Assembly (NCBI RefSeq): GCF_002305895.1
Contig: NZ_CP022203.1
Coordinates: forward strand, 6,668,001-6,732,000
Direction of reading: 5' to 3'
Length of the DNA: 64,000 bases
DNA from: Corallococcus macrosporus DSM 14697
GTDB taxonomy: Bacteria; Myxococcota; Myxococcia; Myxococcales; Myxococcaceae
The translations under genes and the position numbers were made by a program. Below the pieces are notes generated by a model. The model saw nothing but the letters and a program-made list of their open reading frames with translations. It did not search any database and was not told the origin of the DNA. Below, piece after piece: positions 53,628 through 61,784 of this stretch (positions within the stretch are counted from its first letter, which is position 1; each line of letters opens with the position of its first letter).

Positions 53628-54544
53628 TGGCCAATGACGCCCTGCCCTCCACCGGCGCGCGGGTTTCGGCGGAGGTGGTCCAGATTCCCGCCCGGGATGG
53701 GCTGCCCCTGGCCGCGACGGTGTACCAGGGACGCCAGGACAACGGCGTGGCCGTCCAGGTGAATCCGGCGACCGCCGTGCCGCGCCGGTATTACGACGCG
53801 TTCGCCCGCTTCCTCGCGGGCAGGGGCTTCACCGTCGTCACGTATGACTACCGGGCCATGGGGGACAGCGTCATGGGCGCGGCCCTGCGCGACCAGGCCC
53901 GCTTCCAGGATTGGGGCGAGCTGGATACGCCCGCCGTCATGGACTGGGTGACGGCCCGGTTTCCATCGCACCGGCTGTCCGTCGTGGGCCACTCGGCGGG
54001 TGGGCAGATGCTGGGGCTGGCGGAGAACGCCTCGCGCATCCAGGCCGTGCTGCTGGTTGGCTCCCAGCATGGCTGGTGGCGGCATTGGCCCATGCCCCTG
54101 GGGCTGGCGGTGGCGGCCCTCTCCTACGTGGCGCTCCCCGTTTCCGCCGCGCTGCTGGGGCGTTTTCCGGGACGGGCCATGGGCGCGGAGGACCTGCCGG
54201 GCGGCATCGCGCGCCAGTGGGCGAGCTGGTGCCGCAACCCGCACTACGTCTCCGACGCGCACGGAGCGCCGCTGCGGCCATACAACGACCGCGTCCGGGC
54301 GCGGCTCCGGCTCTACAGCTTCTCGGATGACGCCTTCGCTCCGGAGGCCGCCGCGCGCGCCCTGCTCGACTACTACCCGAACGCGACACGCGAGCACCTA
54401 CACCGCACACCGGCGGAGCTCGGCATGAAGCGCGTCGGCCACTTTGGCTGGTTCCGCGCCAGCACGCCCGAGGCCGTCTGGGCGGAGGCGGCGGACTGGC
54501 TGGCACAGGTGACGTCACTCCCCACCGAAACGAGGGCCTTGTGA
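53627..54544 (+). CDS. Alpha/beta hydrolase (serine aminopeptidase S33-like)
   Basis: The 305-residue product has the fold elements RYYDAFARFLAGRGFTVVTYDYRAMGDS, the nucleophile elbow VVGHSAGGQML (G-x-S-x-G), an acid in YSFSDDAFAPE and the histidine in RVGHFGWFR. It is the second gene of the TetR operon and overlaps both neighbours by four bases. Paired with a crotonase, it may hydrolyse a CoA thioester or ester intermediate; that is inference. No signal peptide. Confidence 0.9.
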   Translation: MANDALPSTGARVSAEVVQIPARDGLPLAATVYQGRQDNGVAVQVNPATAVPRRYYDAFARFLAGRGFTVVTYDYRAMGDSVMGAALRDQARFQDWGELDTPAVMDWVTARFPSHRLSVVGHSAGGQMLGLAENASRIQAVLLVGSQHGWWRHWPMPLGLAVAALSYVALPVSAALLGRFPGRAMGAEDLPGGIARQWASWCRNPHYVSDAHGAPLRPYNDRVRARLRLYSFSDDAFAPEAAARALLDYYPNATREHLHRTPAELGMKRVGHFGWFRASTPEAVWAEAADWLAQVTSLPTETRAL

Positions 54545-55320
54545 GCAGCTTCATCACGGAAGAGACCGAAGGGTTCGTGCGGAAGATAGGGCTGAACCGC
54601 CCGGAGAAGCGCAACGCGATGAACATCGCGCTCATCGAGCAGCTCTCGGGGGCGCTGAGCCGGGCCGAGGCCGATGAGACTGTGCGCGTGTGCGTGCTCT
54701 TCGCGCACGGCACCGTGTTCACCGCGGGGCTCGACCTCATGGACGTATTTCCCCGGCTGGGAGAGGCCCAGACGCTGTTCAGCGCGGCGGGCATCGACCC
54801 GTGGGCGACGCACGGCCCCGCGAGGACGAAGCCGCTCATCATGGCGGTCCATGGCAAGTGCCTGACGCTCGGCATCGAGCTGATGCTCGCCGCCGACATC
54901 ACGGTGGCCTCCGAGGACGCCACCTTCGAGCAGATTGAAATCGACCGCGGCATCTTCCCCTTTGGCGGAGGCACCGCCCGCTGGGTGCGGACCATGGGCT
55001 GGGGCAACGCGATGCAGTACCTGCTGACGGGCGATGCGCTCGACGCGCGCGAAGCGCACCGGCTGGGGCTCGTGCAGCGGGTCGTCTCGCGTGAGGCGCT
55101 GATGGAGACGGCGATGGGCCTCGCGACTCGCATCGCGTCGAAGCCGCCGCTCGCCATCCAGGCGACCCTCGAGAGCGCGCGGACAGCCGTCCTGGAAGGC
55201 GAGCGCGCCGCGGCGGAGAAGCTCCTGCCGGCCATCCAGCGGCTCGCGACGACCGAGGACGTGCAGGAGGCGCTCTCCGCGCACTTCGAACGCCGGCCGG
55301 CGACCTTCCGCGGCCGCTGA
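54541..55320 (+). CDS. Crotonase/enoyl-CoA hydratase family protein
   Basis: The 259-residue product carries the crotonase fold: LNRPEKRNAMNIALIEQLSGAL, TAGLDLMDVFPRL (oxyanion hole region), KCLTLGIELMLAADITVAS with the conserved Glu, and IDRGIFPFGGGTARWVRTMG. This matches enoyl-CoA hydratase/isomerase family members of standard length. It starts with GTG inside the end of the hydrolase gene, so the three genes form one coupled operon. The pathway looks like acyl-CoA or aromatic degradation; the substrate is not readable. Confidence 0.92.
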   Translation: MSSFITEETEGFVRKIGLNRPEKRNAMNIALIEQLSGALSRAEADETVRVCVLFAHGTVFTAGLDLMDVFPRLGEAQTLFSAAGIDPWATHGPARTKPLIMAVHGKCLTLGIELMLAADITVASEDATFEQIEIDRGIFPFGGGTARWVRTMGWGNAMQYLLTGDALDAREAHRLGLVQRVVSREALMETAMGLATRIASKPPLAIQATLESARTAVLEGERAAAEKLLPAIQRLATTEDVQEALSAHFERRPATFRGR

Positions 55321-55416
55321 CCGCGCGGCTCGAGTCCCCTGGGAAGGCGTGGCGCCCGTCGGCTGCGGCAAAGGCGCGTCGAACAGGGGCGACCTGAACA
55401 ACCTGCGCCCCATGGA

Positions 55417-55444
55417 CGCCTCGCGCCGCCGCCGGCCCGAGGCG
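55417..55444. terminator. Hairpin between convergent crotonase and SEC-C genes
   Basis: CGCCTCG (55417-55423) and CGAGGCG (55438-55444) are exact 7-bp arms with a 14-base loop. It sits 96 bp past the crotonase stop and 11 bp before the SEC-C stop, fitting a bidirectional terminator. Confidence 0.45.
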
Positions 55445-55454
55445 CCGCGCCTGC

Positions 55455-56750
55455 TCAGGCCTGCTCGGTGCGCAGCGTCACCGGGTGCTCCTTGAGCCAC
55501 GCCTGGCAGCGCTCGATGCGCGCGGCGGCGGCCGGCAGGCCCATGCTCAGCAGCAGCGCGCGGTAGGGCTCGAAGGCCTCCGGCGTCCACGCGGTGAGCG
55601 CCTTGAGGTCGGCCAGCGCCACCATCTCCTCGGGTGAGCGCCCCTCCGCCTCCTTCCGCGCCGTCAGCAGCGCGGCGAGCGTCATCCGCGCGGGCTCCGC
55701 CTCGAAGGCGATGGCGGCGTCCATGAATGCCATCTGGGTGGCCTCATCCGCCCCCGCGTCCTTCGCCTTCTGGCGCAGCCTGTCCAACAGGCCCGCGAGG
55801 AAGTCGTCGTCGAGCGCGCCCTTCACCGCCCGCATCAGCGCCGTCACCGCGTCCCGGCGCACCGCGGGCTCCGTCCCCGTGGGCAGGTTCTTCAGCGCCT
55901 GCATCGGCTCCCAGAGCGAGCAGGTGAGCCACAGCTCCTCCTCGGGAGAGAAGACAGCCGGCGACGTCGGGGCCCGCAGCCAGGCCTCCACCCGGGCGGC
56001 GCGCTCCTTGGCTTCACGCGCGATGCGCTCGGCCAGCGCCGGGTCTTCCTGGACGTACTTGAGCAGCGCGCCCACGTCGCCCCCCCGGGCCTGCTGGAGC
56101 GCGGCCTTCGCCTCCTCGGGGAGGGATTGCTCCTCCAGCCCCTTCACCAGCGCCTCGTACTTCTGGGACAGCTCCTTGTGCCGGGCGCTCCACTCGCGGA
56201 ACTGCACGTCGAACACCACGTCCAGCACGGGGATGTCCTCTGGCCGGGCCTTGCCCATCCGCTTGGACGCCGAGGCCAGCAGCGTGCCCACGCCAATCGC
56301 CCGCCGGTCCTCGGCGGACAGGCCCGGCGTGGACAGCTTCGCCATCAGCGCGGCGGCGAGCGACGCCAGGAAGGCCTGCGTCCCCAGCTCGCGCACCGTC
56401 CCCACCAGCAGCTCACGCCGGGCGCTGGAGGCGTCCTGCTCCGCGTTCTCCGACAGCCGGGCCAGCTCCTTGCCGACGTGGTCCGAGAAGGCATTCACGT
56501 CGAAGCGCAGGCCGGGCAGCGGGCCCCAGTCCGCCATCAGGTCCGCCAGCCGCTCCAAGGCGCCGGACAGCTTGGACACATCCGGGTCGCCCAGCACTTC
56601 CATGGCCGCTTCGAGGTCGGCCCGGGCGGACGAGGCGGGGGCGGCGGGCGGCGCGGCCCGGGCCCGGTCCTCGGTGGCATGGCAGACCTTGTACTTCTTG
56701 CCACTGCCACAGGGACACGGGTCGTTACGGCCGGGCTTCTTCGAGCTCAA
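55455..56750 (-). CDS. SEC-C motif protein
   Basis: The 431-residue product opens with a SEC-C zinc motif (GRNDPCPCGSGKKYKVCH) and continues as a helical, charged body with no recognised domain. SEC-C motifs occur at the SecA C terminus and as stand-alone zinc tethers. The body has heptad-like helices (RRELLVGTVRELGTQAFL, DADPALAERIAREAKERAA) and a C-terminal DUF-like segment. The likely start is TTG 56750 with GAGGA 5 bases upstream, giving the family start MSSKKPGRNDPCPCG; the frame is open to 56780 with another TTG. Role unknown. Confidence 0.8.
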   Translation of the reverse strand: MSSKKPGRNDPCPCGSGKKYKVCHATEDRARAAPPAAPASSARADLEAAMEVLGDPDVSKLSGALERLADLMADWGPLPGLRFDVNAFSDHVGKELARLSENAEQDASSARRELLVGTVRELGTQAFLASLAAALMAKLSTPGLSAEDRRAIGVGTLLASASKRMGKARPEDIPVLDVVFDVQFREWSARHKELSQKYEALVKGLEEQSLPEEAKAALQQARGGDVGALLKYVQEDPALAERIAREAKERAARVEAWLRAPTSPAVFSPEEELWLTCSLWEPMQALKNLPTGTEPAVRRDAVTALMRAVKGALDDDFLAGLLDRLRQKAKDAGADEATQMAFMDAAIAFEAEPARMTLAALLTARKEAEGRSPEEMVALADLKALTAWTPEAFEPYRALLLSMGLPAAAARIERCQAWLKEHPVTLRTEQA

Positions 56751-56827
56751 GGGGTCCTCAGAGGGTCGCGTGTGCGACAAGGGGAGTCCACGACACCGCT
56801 AGGAGTAGGCATCCCACCGGGCGGGAA

Positions 56828-57901
56828 TCAAGCAGTGCCTGCGTTGAAGGCCGCACGCTCCGCCTCCGTGAGCGTCAGCGGCTGCGCACGGCCACTCACC
56901 TGCGCCTCGATGCCCGCCTCCAGCACGGCCTGGACCGCCACGGCCTGGATGGGCGTCACGGGGTTGGGCGCCCCTCCCAGCAGGGCATCCCGGATGCCCG
57001 CGTAGTACTGCCGGTAGTCCCCCGCCGATGCGACGGTGGGTGCCCCATGCGGCCCAGGTGACGGGGCCTCGTGCCAGGCCAGGCCCTCCGGGGGTCCTCC
57101 CATCACCAGCCGAGGCACCTGCTGCTCGCGGCCCAGGGTAAGCCATGAGCCCCGTGAGCCATGCACGGCGAAGCGAGGCGTCATCGCCGCGATGAGCATG
57201 GACGCCTGGAGCACCACCCGCCGCCGTGGGTAGGCGAGCGTGTACTGGAACCAGTCATCCACGAAGGCGCCCTCTCGCAACGTCTCGCGCGTGCCGGACA
57301 CGGACTCCGGCAGCCCGAACAGTTGCAGCGCCTGGTCGACGAGGTGCGGCCCCAAATCGAACCACACGCCCGCGCCCGGAACCGTCTGTTCCCGCCACTG
57401 GGCGCGGACCTCCGGACGGAACCGGTCGAAGCGCGACTCGACGTGGGCCACGTGGCCCAGGGTGCCCTCCGCCAGCAGCGCCTGCAGCGCCTGGAAGTCG
57501 GTGTCCCAGCGCCGGTTGTGGAACACCGAGAGCAGCAGGCCACGCGACTCCGCCAGGGCACGCAGCGCGCGCGCTTCGGCCAGGGTGATGGTGAAGGGCT
57601 TGTCCACGACGACGTGCTTCCCCGCCTCGAGCGCGGCCTCCGCCAGCGGCGCGTGCAGGTCATTCGCCGTGGCGATGACGACCAGGTCCACGTCGGGGTG
57701 CGTCGCCCCGGCCTCATGCGAGGTGCACAGGGTGACGTGCGGCAGCGTCGAGCGCACCGCTTCTTCCTGGCGCGAGGCCACGACCTGAAGCACCAGCCCC
57801 TCCACGCCTTGAATCAGCGGCGCGTGGATGTGCCTGCCCGCGATGCCGTAGCCCAGCAAGGCCACTCGGAGGGGTGCTCGTCCAGGGGAGGAATCGGCCA
57901 T
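56828..57901 (-). CDS. Gfo/Idh/MocA family oxidoreductase
   Basis: The 357-residue product has an N-terminal Rossmann domain (VALLGYGIAGRHIHAPLI, G-x-G-x-x-G), the AxDVDLVVIATANDLH and VVDKPFTITLAEA motifs (the latter a DKP variant of the usual EKP), a catalytic FDLGPHLVDQ and a C-terminal alpha/beta sheet domain. These NAD(P)-dependent enzymes oxidise or reduce sugars, cyclitols and related compounds. No sugar cluster is adjacent, so the substrate cannot be inferred. Monocistronic. Confidence 0.93.
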   Translation of the reverse strand: MADSSPGRAPLRVALLGYGIAGRHIHAPLIQGVEGLVLQVVASRQEEAVRSTLPHVTLCTSHEAGATHPDVDLVVIATANDLHAPLAEAALEAGKHVVVDKPFTITLAEARALRALAESRGLLLSVFHNRRWDTDFQALQALLAEGTLGHVAHVESRFDRFRPEVRAQWREQTVPGAGVWFDLGPHLVDQALQLFGLPESVSGTRETLREGAFVDDWFQYTLAYPRRRVVLQASMLIAAMTPRFAVHGSRGSWLTLGREQQVPRLVMGGPPEGLAWHEAPSPGPHGAPTVASAGDYRQYYAGIRDALLGGAPNPVTPIQAVAVQAVLEAGIEAQVSGRAQPLTLTEAERAAFNAGTA

Positions 57902-57926
57902 GGCGCACCCTACCCTGGAAAGTGCA

Positions 57927-57956
57927 ACGCCGCCCGCCGAGGAGGACGGGCGGCGT
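57927..57956 (-). terminator. Strong hairpin after actF
   Basis: ACGCCGCCCG and CGGGCGGCGT are perfect 10-bp arms around a 10-base loop, 72 bp past the actF stop. Read on the minus strand it is followed by TTGCACTTT, the most terminator-like sequence in the window, ending the act operon before the oxidoreductase gene. Confidence 0.7.
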
Positions 57957-58028
57957 CGCTGTCGGGAGCGGGCTTCCGGGGAGGCCCCGCCATCGAGGCA
58001 TCCACCGCTCCCTTCCTCTCAATCCAGC

Positions 58029-59225
58029 TCAGGTGTGGTGATGCAGGCTCTCCACCAGGTACGGGTCGCCCACCGGCACCATCGGCGTGGCGCGCACCGT
58101 CCGCGTCACCGCCAGCGTGAAGAGCGCCGCCATTCCCACGAAGCCGGCCAGTTCGAACACGCCCAGGGCCACGCCGTCAGGCTGCCCCCCGGGCACCACC
58201 ATCAGGTACAGGTCCAGCCAGCGCCCCACCAGGAGGATGCCGGCCACGCGCAGCAGGTGTGACGGATTGCGCTTCGCGGGCCTGGGCAGCAGGAGCACGA
58301 AGGGCAGCGCCCAGTTGAGCGCCACGTTCAGATAGAAGGCCACCGCCCAGGTGCCGTGCGTCCGCGTGACGAAGTAGACCGTCTCCTCCGGGATGTTCGC
58401 GTACCAGATGAGCAGGTATTGCGAGAACCACAGGTAGGCCCACAGCGTGGCGAAGCCGAACATGAGCTTGCCCAGGTCGTGCAGGTGGCTGGTGTTGAGC
58501 TGGGGCAGCGCGCCCGCGCGGTGGAGCAGAATCGCCGTCACGGTGATGGCGCACACGCTGGAGCTGAGCAGCCCCGCGATGTTGTAGAGCGCGTAGATGG
58601 TGCTGAACCAGTGCGGCTCCAGCGTCATCAGCCAGTCGAACGCGGCCAGACAGAAGGTCAGCGCGAAGAGCACCAGGAACACCGCCGACACCGTCACGTT
58701 GCGCCCGGCCAGCTCCGGCGAGCGCTCCGCGTCCTGTCGCAGGGAGATGCGCCGCAGCGTCCACGTGAAGCCCGTCCACAGCGCGAGCATCACCACCATG
58801 CGCACCGCGAAGAAGGGCACGTTGAGGAACGCGGCCTTCTCATGCAGCAGGTGGTCCGTCTCCATGATTCCCGGCTTCGCCCAGGGGTAGAGCGAGGACA
58901 CGAAGGGCAGCAGCGCCAGAATCGTCACCGCGCCCCAGGGCACGTAGGCCGCGAAGGCCTCCGGGATGCGCTTGAACACGGTGAACCAGCCCGCGTTCGC
59001 CACGTACATCAGCGCCAGGAACACCGCGCCGCCCAGGCCCAGACAGAGGAAGTAGAAGCCGCTGGTGAGCAGGCTCGTCAGCGCACGCTCGCGCGCGATG
59101 GCCAGCCCCGCCACCAGGATGCCCAGGCCCACGCCGGCCAGCACCTGCGCCGCGCGGTGCACGGCGGGAGGGACCTCGAAGCCGCTGGTTGGAGCAGCGG
59201 CCACCTCATGCATCGAAGCACTCAT
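58029..59225 (-). CDS. actF: Alternative complex III membrane subunit ActF
   Basis: The 398-residue product has about ten membrane helices without any haem-binding or iron-sulfur motif; GAVFLALMYVANAGWF, AAYVPWGAVTILAL, MFGFATLWAYLWFSQYLLIWY and NIPEETVYFVTR are typical of ActF, the second quinone-interacting membrane subunit related to ActC. It is the last gene of the act operon (B-C-D-E-F order) and its ATG overlaps the actE stop. ATG 59225 fits family length; the frame continues upstream only as a shadow of actE. Confidence 0.93.
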   Translation of the reverse strand: MSASMHEVAAAPTSGFEVPPAVHRAAQVLAGVGLGILVAGLAIARERALTSLLTSGFYFLCLGLGGAVFLALMYVANAGWFTVFKRIPEAFAAYVPWGAVTILALLPFVSSLYPWAKPGIMETDHLLHEKAAFLNVPFFAVRMVVMLALWTGFTWTLRRISLRQDAERSPELAGRNVTVSAVFLVLFALTFCLAAFDWLMTLEPHWFSTIYALYNIAGLLSSSVCAITVTAILLHRAGALPQLNTSHLHDLGKLMFGFATLWAYLWFSQYLLIWYANIPEETVYFVTRTHGTWAVAFYLNVALNWALPFVLLLPRPAKRNPSHLLRVAGILLVGRWLDLYLMVVPGGQPDGVALGVFELAGFVGMAALFTLAVTRTVRATPMVPVGDPYLVESLHHHT

Positions 59226-59791
59226 GGCACGTCCTTCCGCGCCGTCCGCGCGGGGTCCTGCAAGGTCCGGACGTAGTGGACGATCTTCCACCGGTCCTCC
59301 GGAGCCACCTGCGAGCCATGGGCCGGCATCAGCCCCTGCCCGTGGGTGATGATGTGGAACACCTGCCCATCCGGGAGCTGCTTCGCGTGCTCGGCCAGCA
59401 GCGACGGCGGCATGGGGAAGCGCGCGGTGACGAGCCCGTCGCCCAGCCCCTCCGCGCCGTGACACGGCCCGCAGTAGCGCGAGAAGGCCACCTTCCCCCG
59501 GGCCAGCACCTCCGGCGACGCGGGATAGGGATTCTGGAGCTCCCGCCCTGCCCTCGCGGCCTCCTCCGGCCCCGCCGCCAGGTGCAGCGGCTGGTGCCCA
59601 CGCGGCACGGTGCCCTTCACCGGCGCCAGCAGCGTCTTGCCGTCCACGGTGACGGGATTCGCCGCGAAGGTGTCGTAGGGCACGGAGGACACCATGTCCG
59701 GTGCGTATTCGAAGTTGGGCCGCGTCTCGTCCTGCTCGCAGCCGGTGAAGGCCAGACTCACGACCACCACGCCCAGGTGCAGCTTCTTCAC
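59222..59791 (-). CDS. actE: Alternative complex III cytochrome c subunit ActE
   Basis: The 189-residue product is a lipoprotein (VVVVSLAFTGC, Cys ~18) with one cytochrome c domain: CxxCH in FSRYCGPCHGAEGLGDG and the axial-Met region GQGLMPAHGSQV. ActE is the monohaem c subunit that hands electrons from Act complex III to downstream carriers at the periplasmic face. It overlaps actD and actF by four bases each. Confidence 0.93.
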   Translation of the reverse strand: MKKLHLGVVVVSLAFTGCEQDETRPNFEYAPDMVSSVPYDTFAANPVTVDGKTLLAPVKGTVPRGHQPLHLAAGPEEAARAGRELQNPYPASPEVLARGKVAFSRYCGPCHGAEGLGDGLVTARFPMPPSLLAEHAKQLPDGQVFHIITHGQGLMPAHGSQVAPEDRWKIVHYVRTLQDPARTARKDVP

Positions 59792-60309
59792 GACGCCACC
59801 TCCAGCAGGTCCGTCGCCACCGCGCCGTGTCGGCGCATCAGGTCCTCGGCCGCGTCCAGCTCCGAGGGCACCTCGCGCGGCGCCACCGCGATGGCGAACC
59901 GGTCATCCGTGACACGCGGGAGCACCGGGCGGCGGCTCCCCGGGAAGAGCTTCGCCCGCACCAGGAAGGCCGCCACGGTGGTCAGCGCCGCGAAGAGCAC
60001 CGTCAGCTCGAAGGACACCGGGATGAACGCGGGGAACGAGTTGAACGGCTTGCCGCCCACGTTGAGGGGCCAGCTCACCACGCTCGTGTAGTACTGGAGC
60101 GACAGCGCCAGCGTGCAGCCCAGCAGGCCCGCGCCGAAGCACACCCAGGTGAGGCGGCTGGGCTTGAGGCCCATGGCGTCATCCAGGCCGTGCACCGCAT
60201 AGGGCGTGTACACGTCATGGAGGACGAAGCCCGCCTCGCGCACCGCCCGGGTGGCGTCCAGCACCTGGGCCTCACTGTCGAAGTAGCCGACGAGAACCGG
60301 GGCACTCAT
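59788..60309 (-). CDS. actD: Alternative complex III membrane subunit ActD (DUF3341)
   Basis: The 173-residue product begins with the DUF3341 alpha/beta segment ([44 protein letters not shown]) and then two membrane helices ([42 protein letters not shown]) with [19 protein letters not shown] between. This is diagnostic for ActD. It overlaps actC and actE by four bases. Confidence 0.95.
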   Translation of the reverse strand: MSAPVLVGYFDSEAQVLDATRAVREAGFVLHDVYTPYAVHGLDDAMGLKPSRLTWVCFGAGLLGCTLALSLQYYTSVVSWPLNVGGKPFNSFPAFIPVSFELTVLFAALTTVAAFLVRAKLFPGSRRPVLPRVTDDRFAIAVAPREVPSELDAAEDLMRRHGAVATDLLEVAS

Positions 60310-61784
60310 ACGGGGACATCCTTTCGGGTGGCGATGGCCAGCGGCCCCGGCGCCACGGGCCGGTGGGCCACGGGGTGCGGCGCCTCGGCGGCCGGCTTCG
60401 CGGGCGGGTGCGGCTGCGCCTCATGGCCGTCGCGAGCGAAGCCCAGCACGCTCTTCACCTCGCCGATGGAGATGATGGGCAGCACGCGGACGAAGAGCAG
60501 GAACAGCGTGAAGAAGAGGCCGAACGTCCCGATGAAGGTGCCCACCTCCACCATCGTCGGCGTGTACATGGCCCAGCTCGACGGCAGGAAGTCGCGGTGG
60601 AGGCTGGTGACGATGATGACGAAGCGCTCGAACCACATGCCCACGTTGATGACCAACGACAGGACGAAGATTGCCGCGGGCGAGGTGCGAATCTTCTTGA
60701 ACCAGAAGAGGTGCGGCGACACCACGTTGCACGTCACCATGATCCAGTACGCCCAGGCGTAGGGCCCGAAGGCGCGGTTCATGAAGGCGAAGCGCTCGTA
60801 GGGGTTGCCGGAGTACCAGGCGATGAAGAACTCCGTCGCGTACGCCAGCGACACCAGGCCACCTGTGACGATGATGATCTTCGTCATGTTCTCCAGGTGG
60901 CGCAGGGTGATGAGGTGCTCGTAGCCCAGCACCACGCGGGTGATGATCATCAGCGTCAGCACCATGGCGAAGCCGCTGAACACCGCGCCCGCGACGAAGT
61001 ACGGCGGGAAGATGGTGGTGTGCCAGCCGGGGATGACCGACGTGGCGAAGTCCATGGAGACGATGGTGTGCACGCTGAGCACCAGCGGCGTGGCCAGGCC
61101 GGCCAGCAGCAGGTACACCGTCTCGTAGCGGCTCCACGTCCGGTGCGAGCCCGTCCACCCCAGCGACATCACCTTGAAGACAGCCTTGCGGAGGCCCGCC
61201 TTCGCCCTGTCACGCACGGTGGCCAGGTCCGGAATCAGGCCCACGTACCAGAACACCGCGGACACGGTGAAGTACGTGGAGATGGCGAACACGTCCCACA
61301 AGAGCGGCGAGCGGAAGTTCACCCACAGGCTGCCGCGGTCGTTCGGGTACGGCAGCACCCAGAAGGCCAGCCAGGGCCGGCCCATGTGGATGACGGGGAA
61401 GAGCGCCGCGCACATCACGGCGAACAACGTCATGGCCTCCGCCGCGCGGTTGATGCTGGTGCGCCACTTCTGCCGGAAGAGGAAGAGGATGGCGGAGATG
61501 AGCGTGCCGGCGTGGCCAATGCCCACCCAGAACACGAAGTTGGTGATGTCGAAGGCCCAGCCAATCGTCTTGTTGAGGCCCCACACCCCAATGCCCGTGG
61601 CCACCTGGTAGCCGACGATGCCGGCGCCCGTGCCGAGCACGGACACCGCGATGCCGAAGGCCACCCACCACTTCCACGTGGGGGCCCGCTCCATGGGGGC
61701 GCAGATTTCCTCGGTGAGCTGGCCCAGGGTACGCGGCTCGGTGACGAGCGGTTCGCGCAGCGGGGACAGATGCTGGTGGCTCAT
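60306..61784 (-). CDS. actC: Alternative complex III quinone-binding subunit ActC (NrfD-like)
   Basis: The 492-residue product has about ten helices in the NrfD/PsrC arrangement ([100 protein letters not shown]). ActC carries the quinol-oxidation site of alternative complex III in the inner membrane. Overlaps actB and actD by four bases, so stoichiometric translation of the complex is likely. Confidence 0.95.
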   Translation of the reverse strand: MSHQHLSPLREPLVTEPRTLGQLTEEICAPMERAPTWKWWVAFGIAVSVLGTGAGIVGYQVATGIGVWGLNKTIGWAFDITNFVFWVGIGHAGTLISAILFLFRQKWRTSINRAAEAMTLFAVMCAALFPVIHMGRPWLAFWVLPYPNDRGSLWVNFRSPLLWDVFAISTYFTVSAVFWYVGLIPDLATVRDRAKAGLRKAVFKVMSLGWTGSHRTWSRYETVYLLLAGLATPLVLSVHTIVSMDFATSVIPGWHTTIFPPYFVAGAVFSGFAMVLTLMIITRVVLGYEHLITLRHLENMTKIIIVTGGLVSLAYATEFFIAWYSGNPYERFAFMNRAFGPYAWAYWIMVTCNVVSPHLFWFKKIRTSPAAIFVLSLVINVGMWFERFVIIVTSLHRDFLPSSWAMYTPTMVEVGTFIGTFGLFFTLFLLFVRVLPIISIGEVKSVLGFARDGHEAQPHPPAKPAAEAPHPVAHRPVAPGPLAIATRKDVPV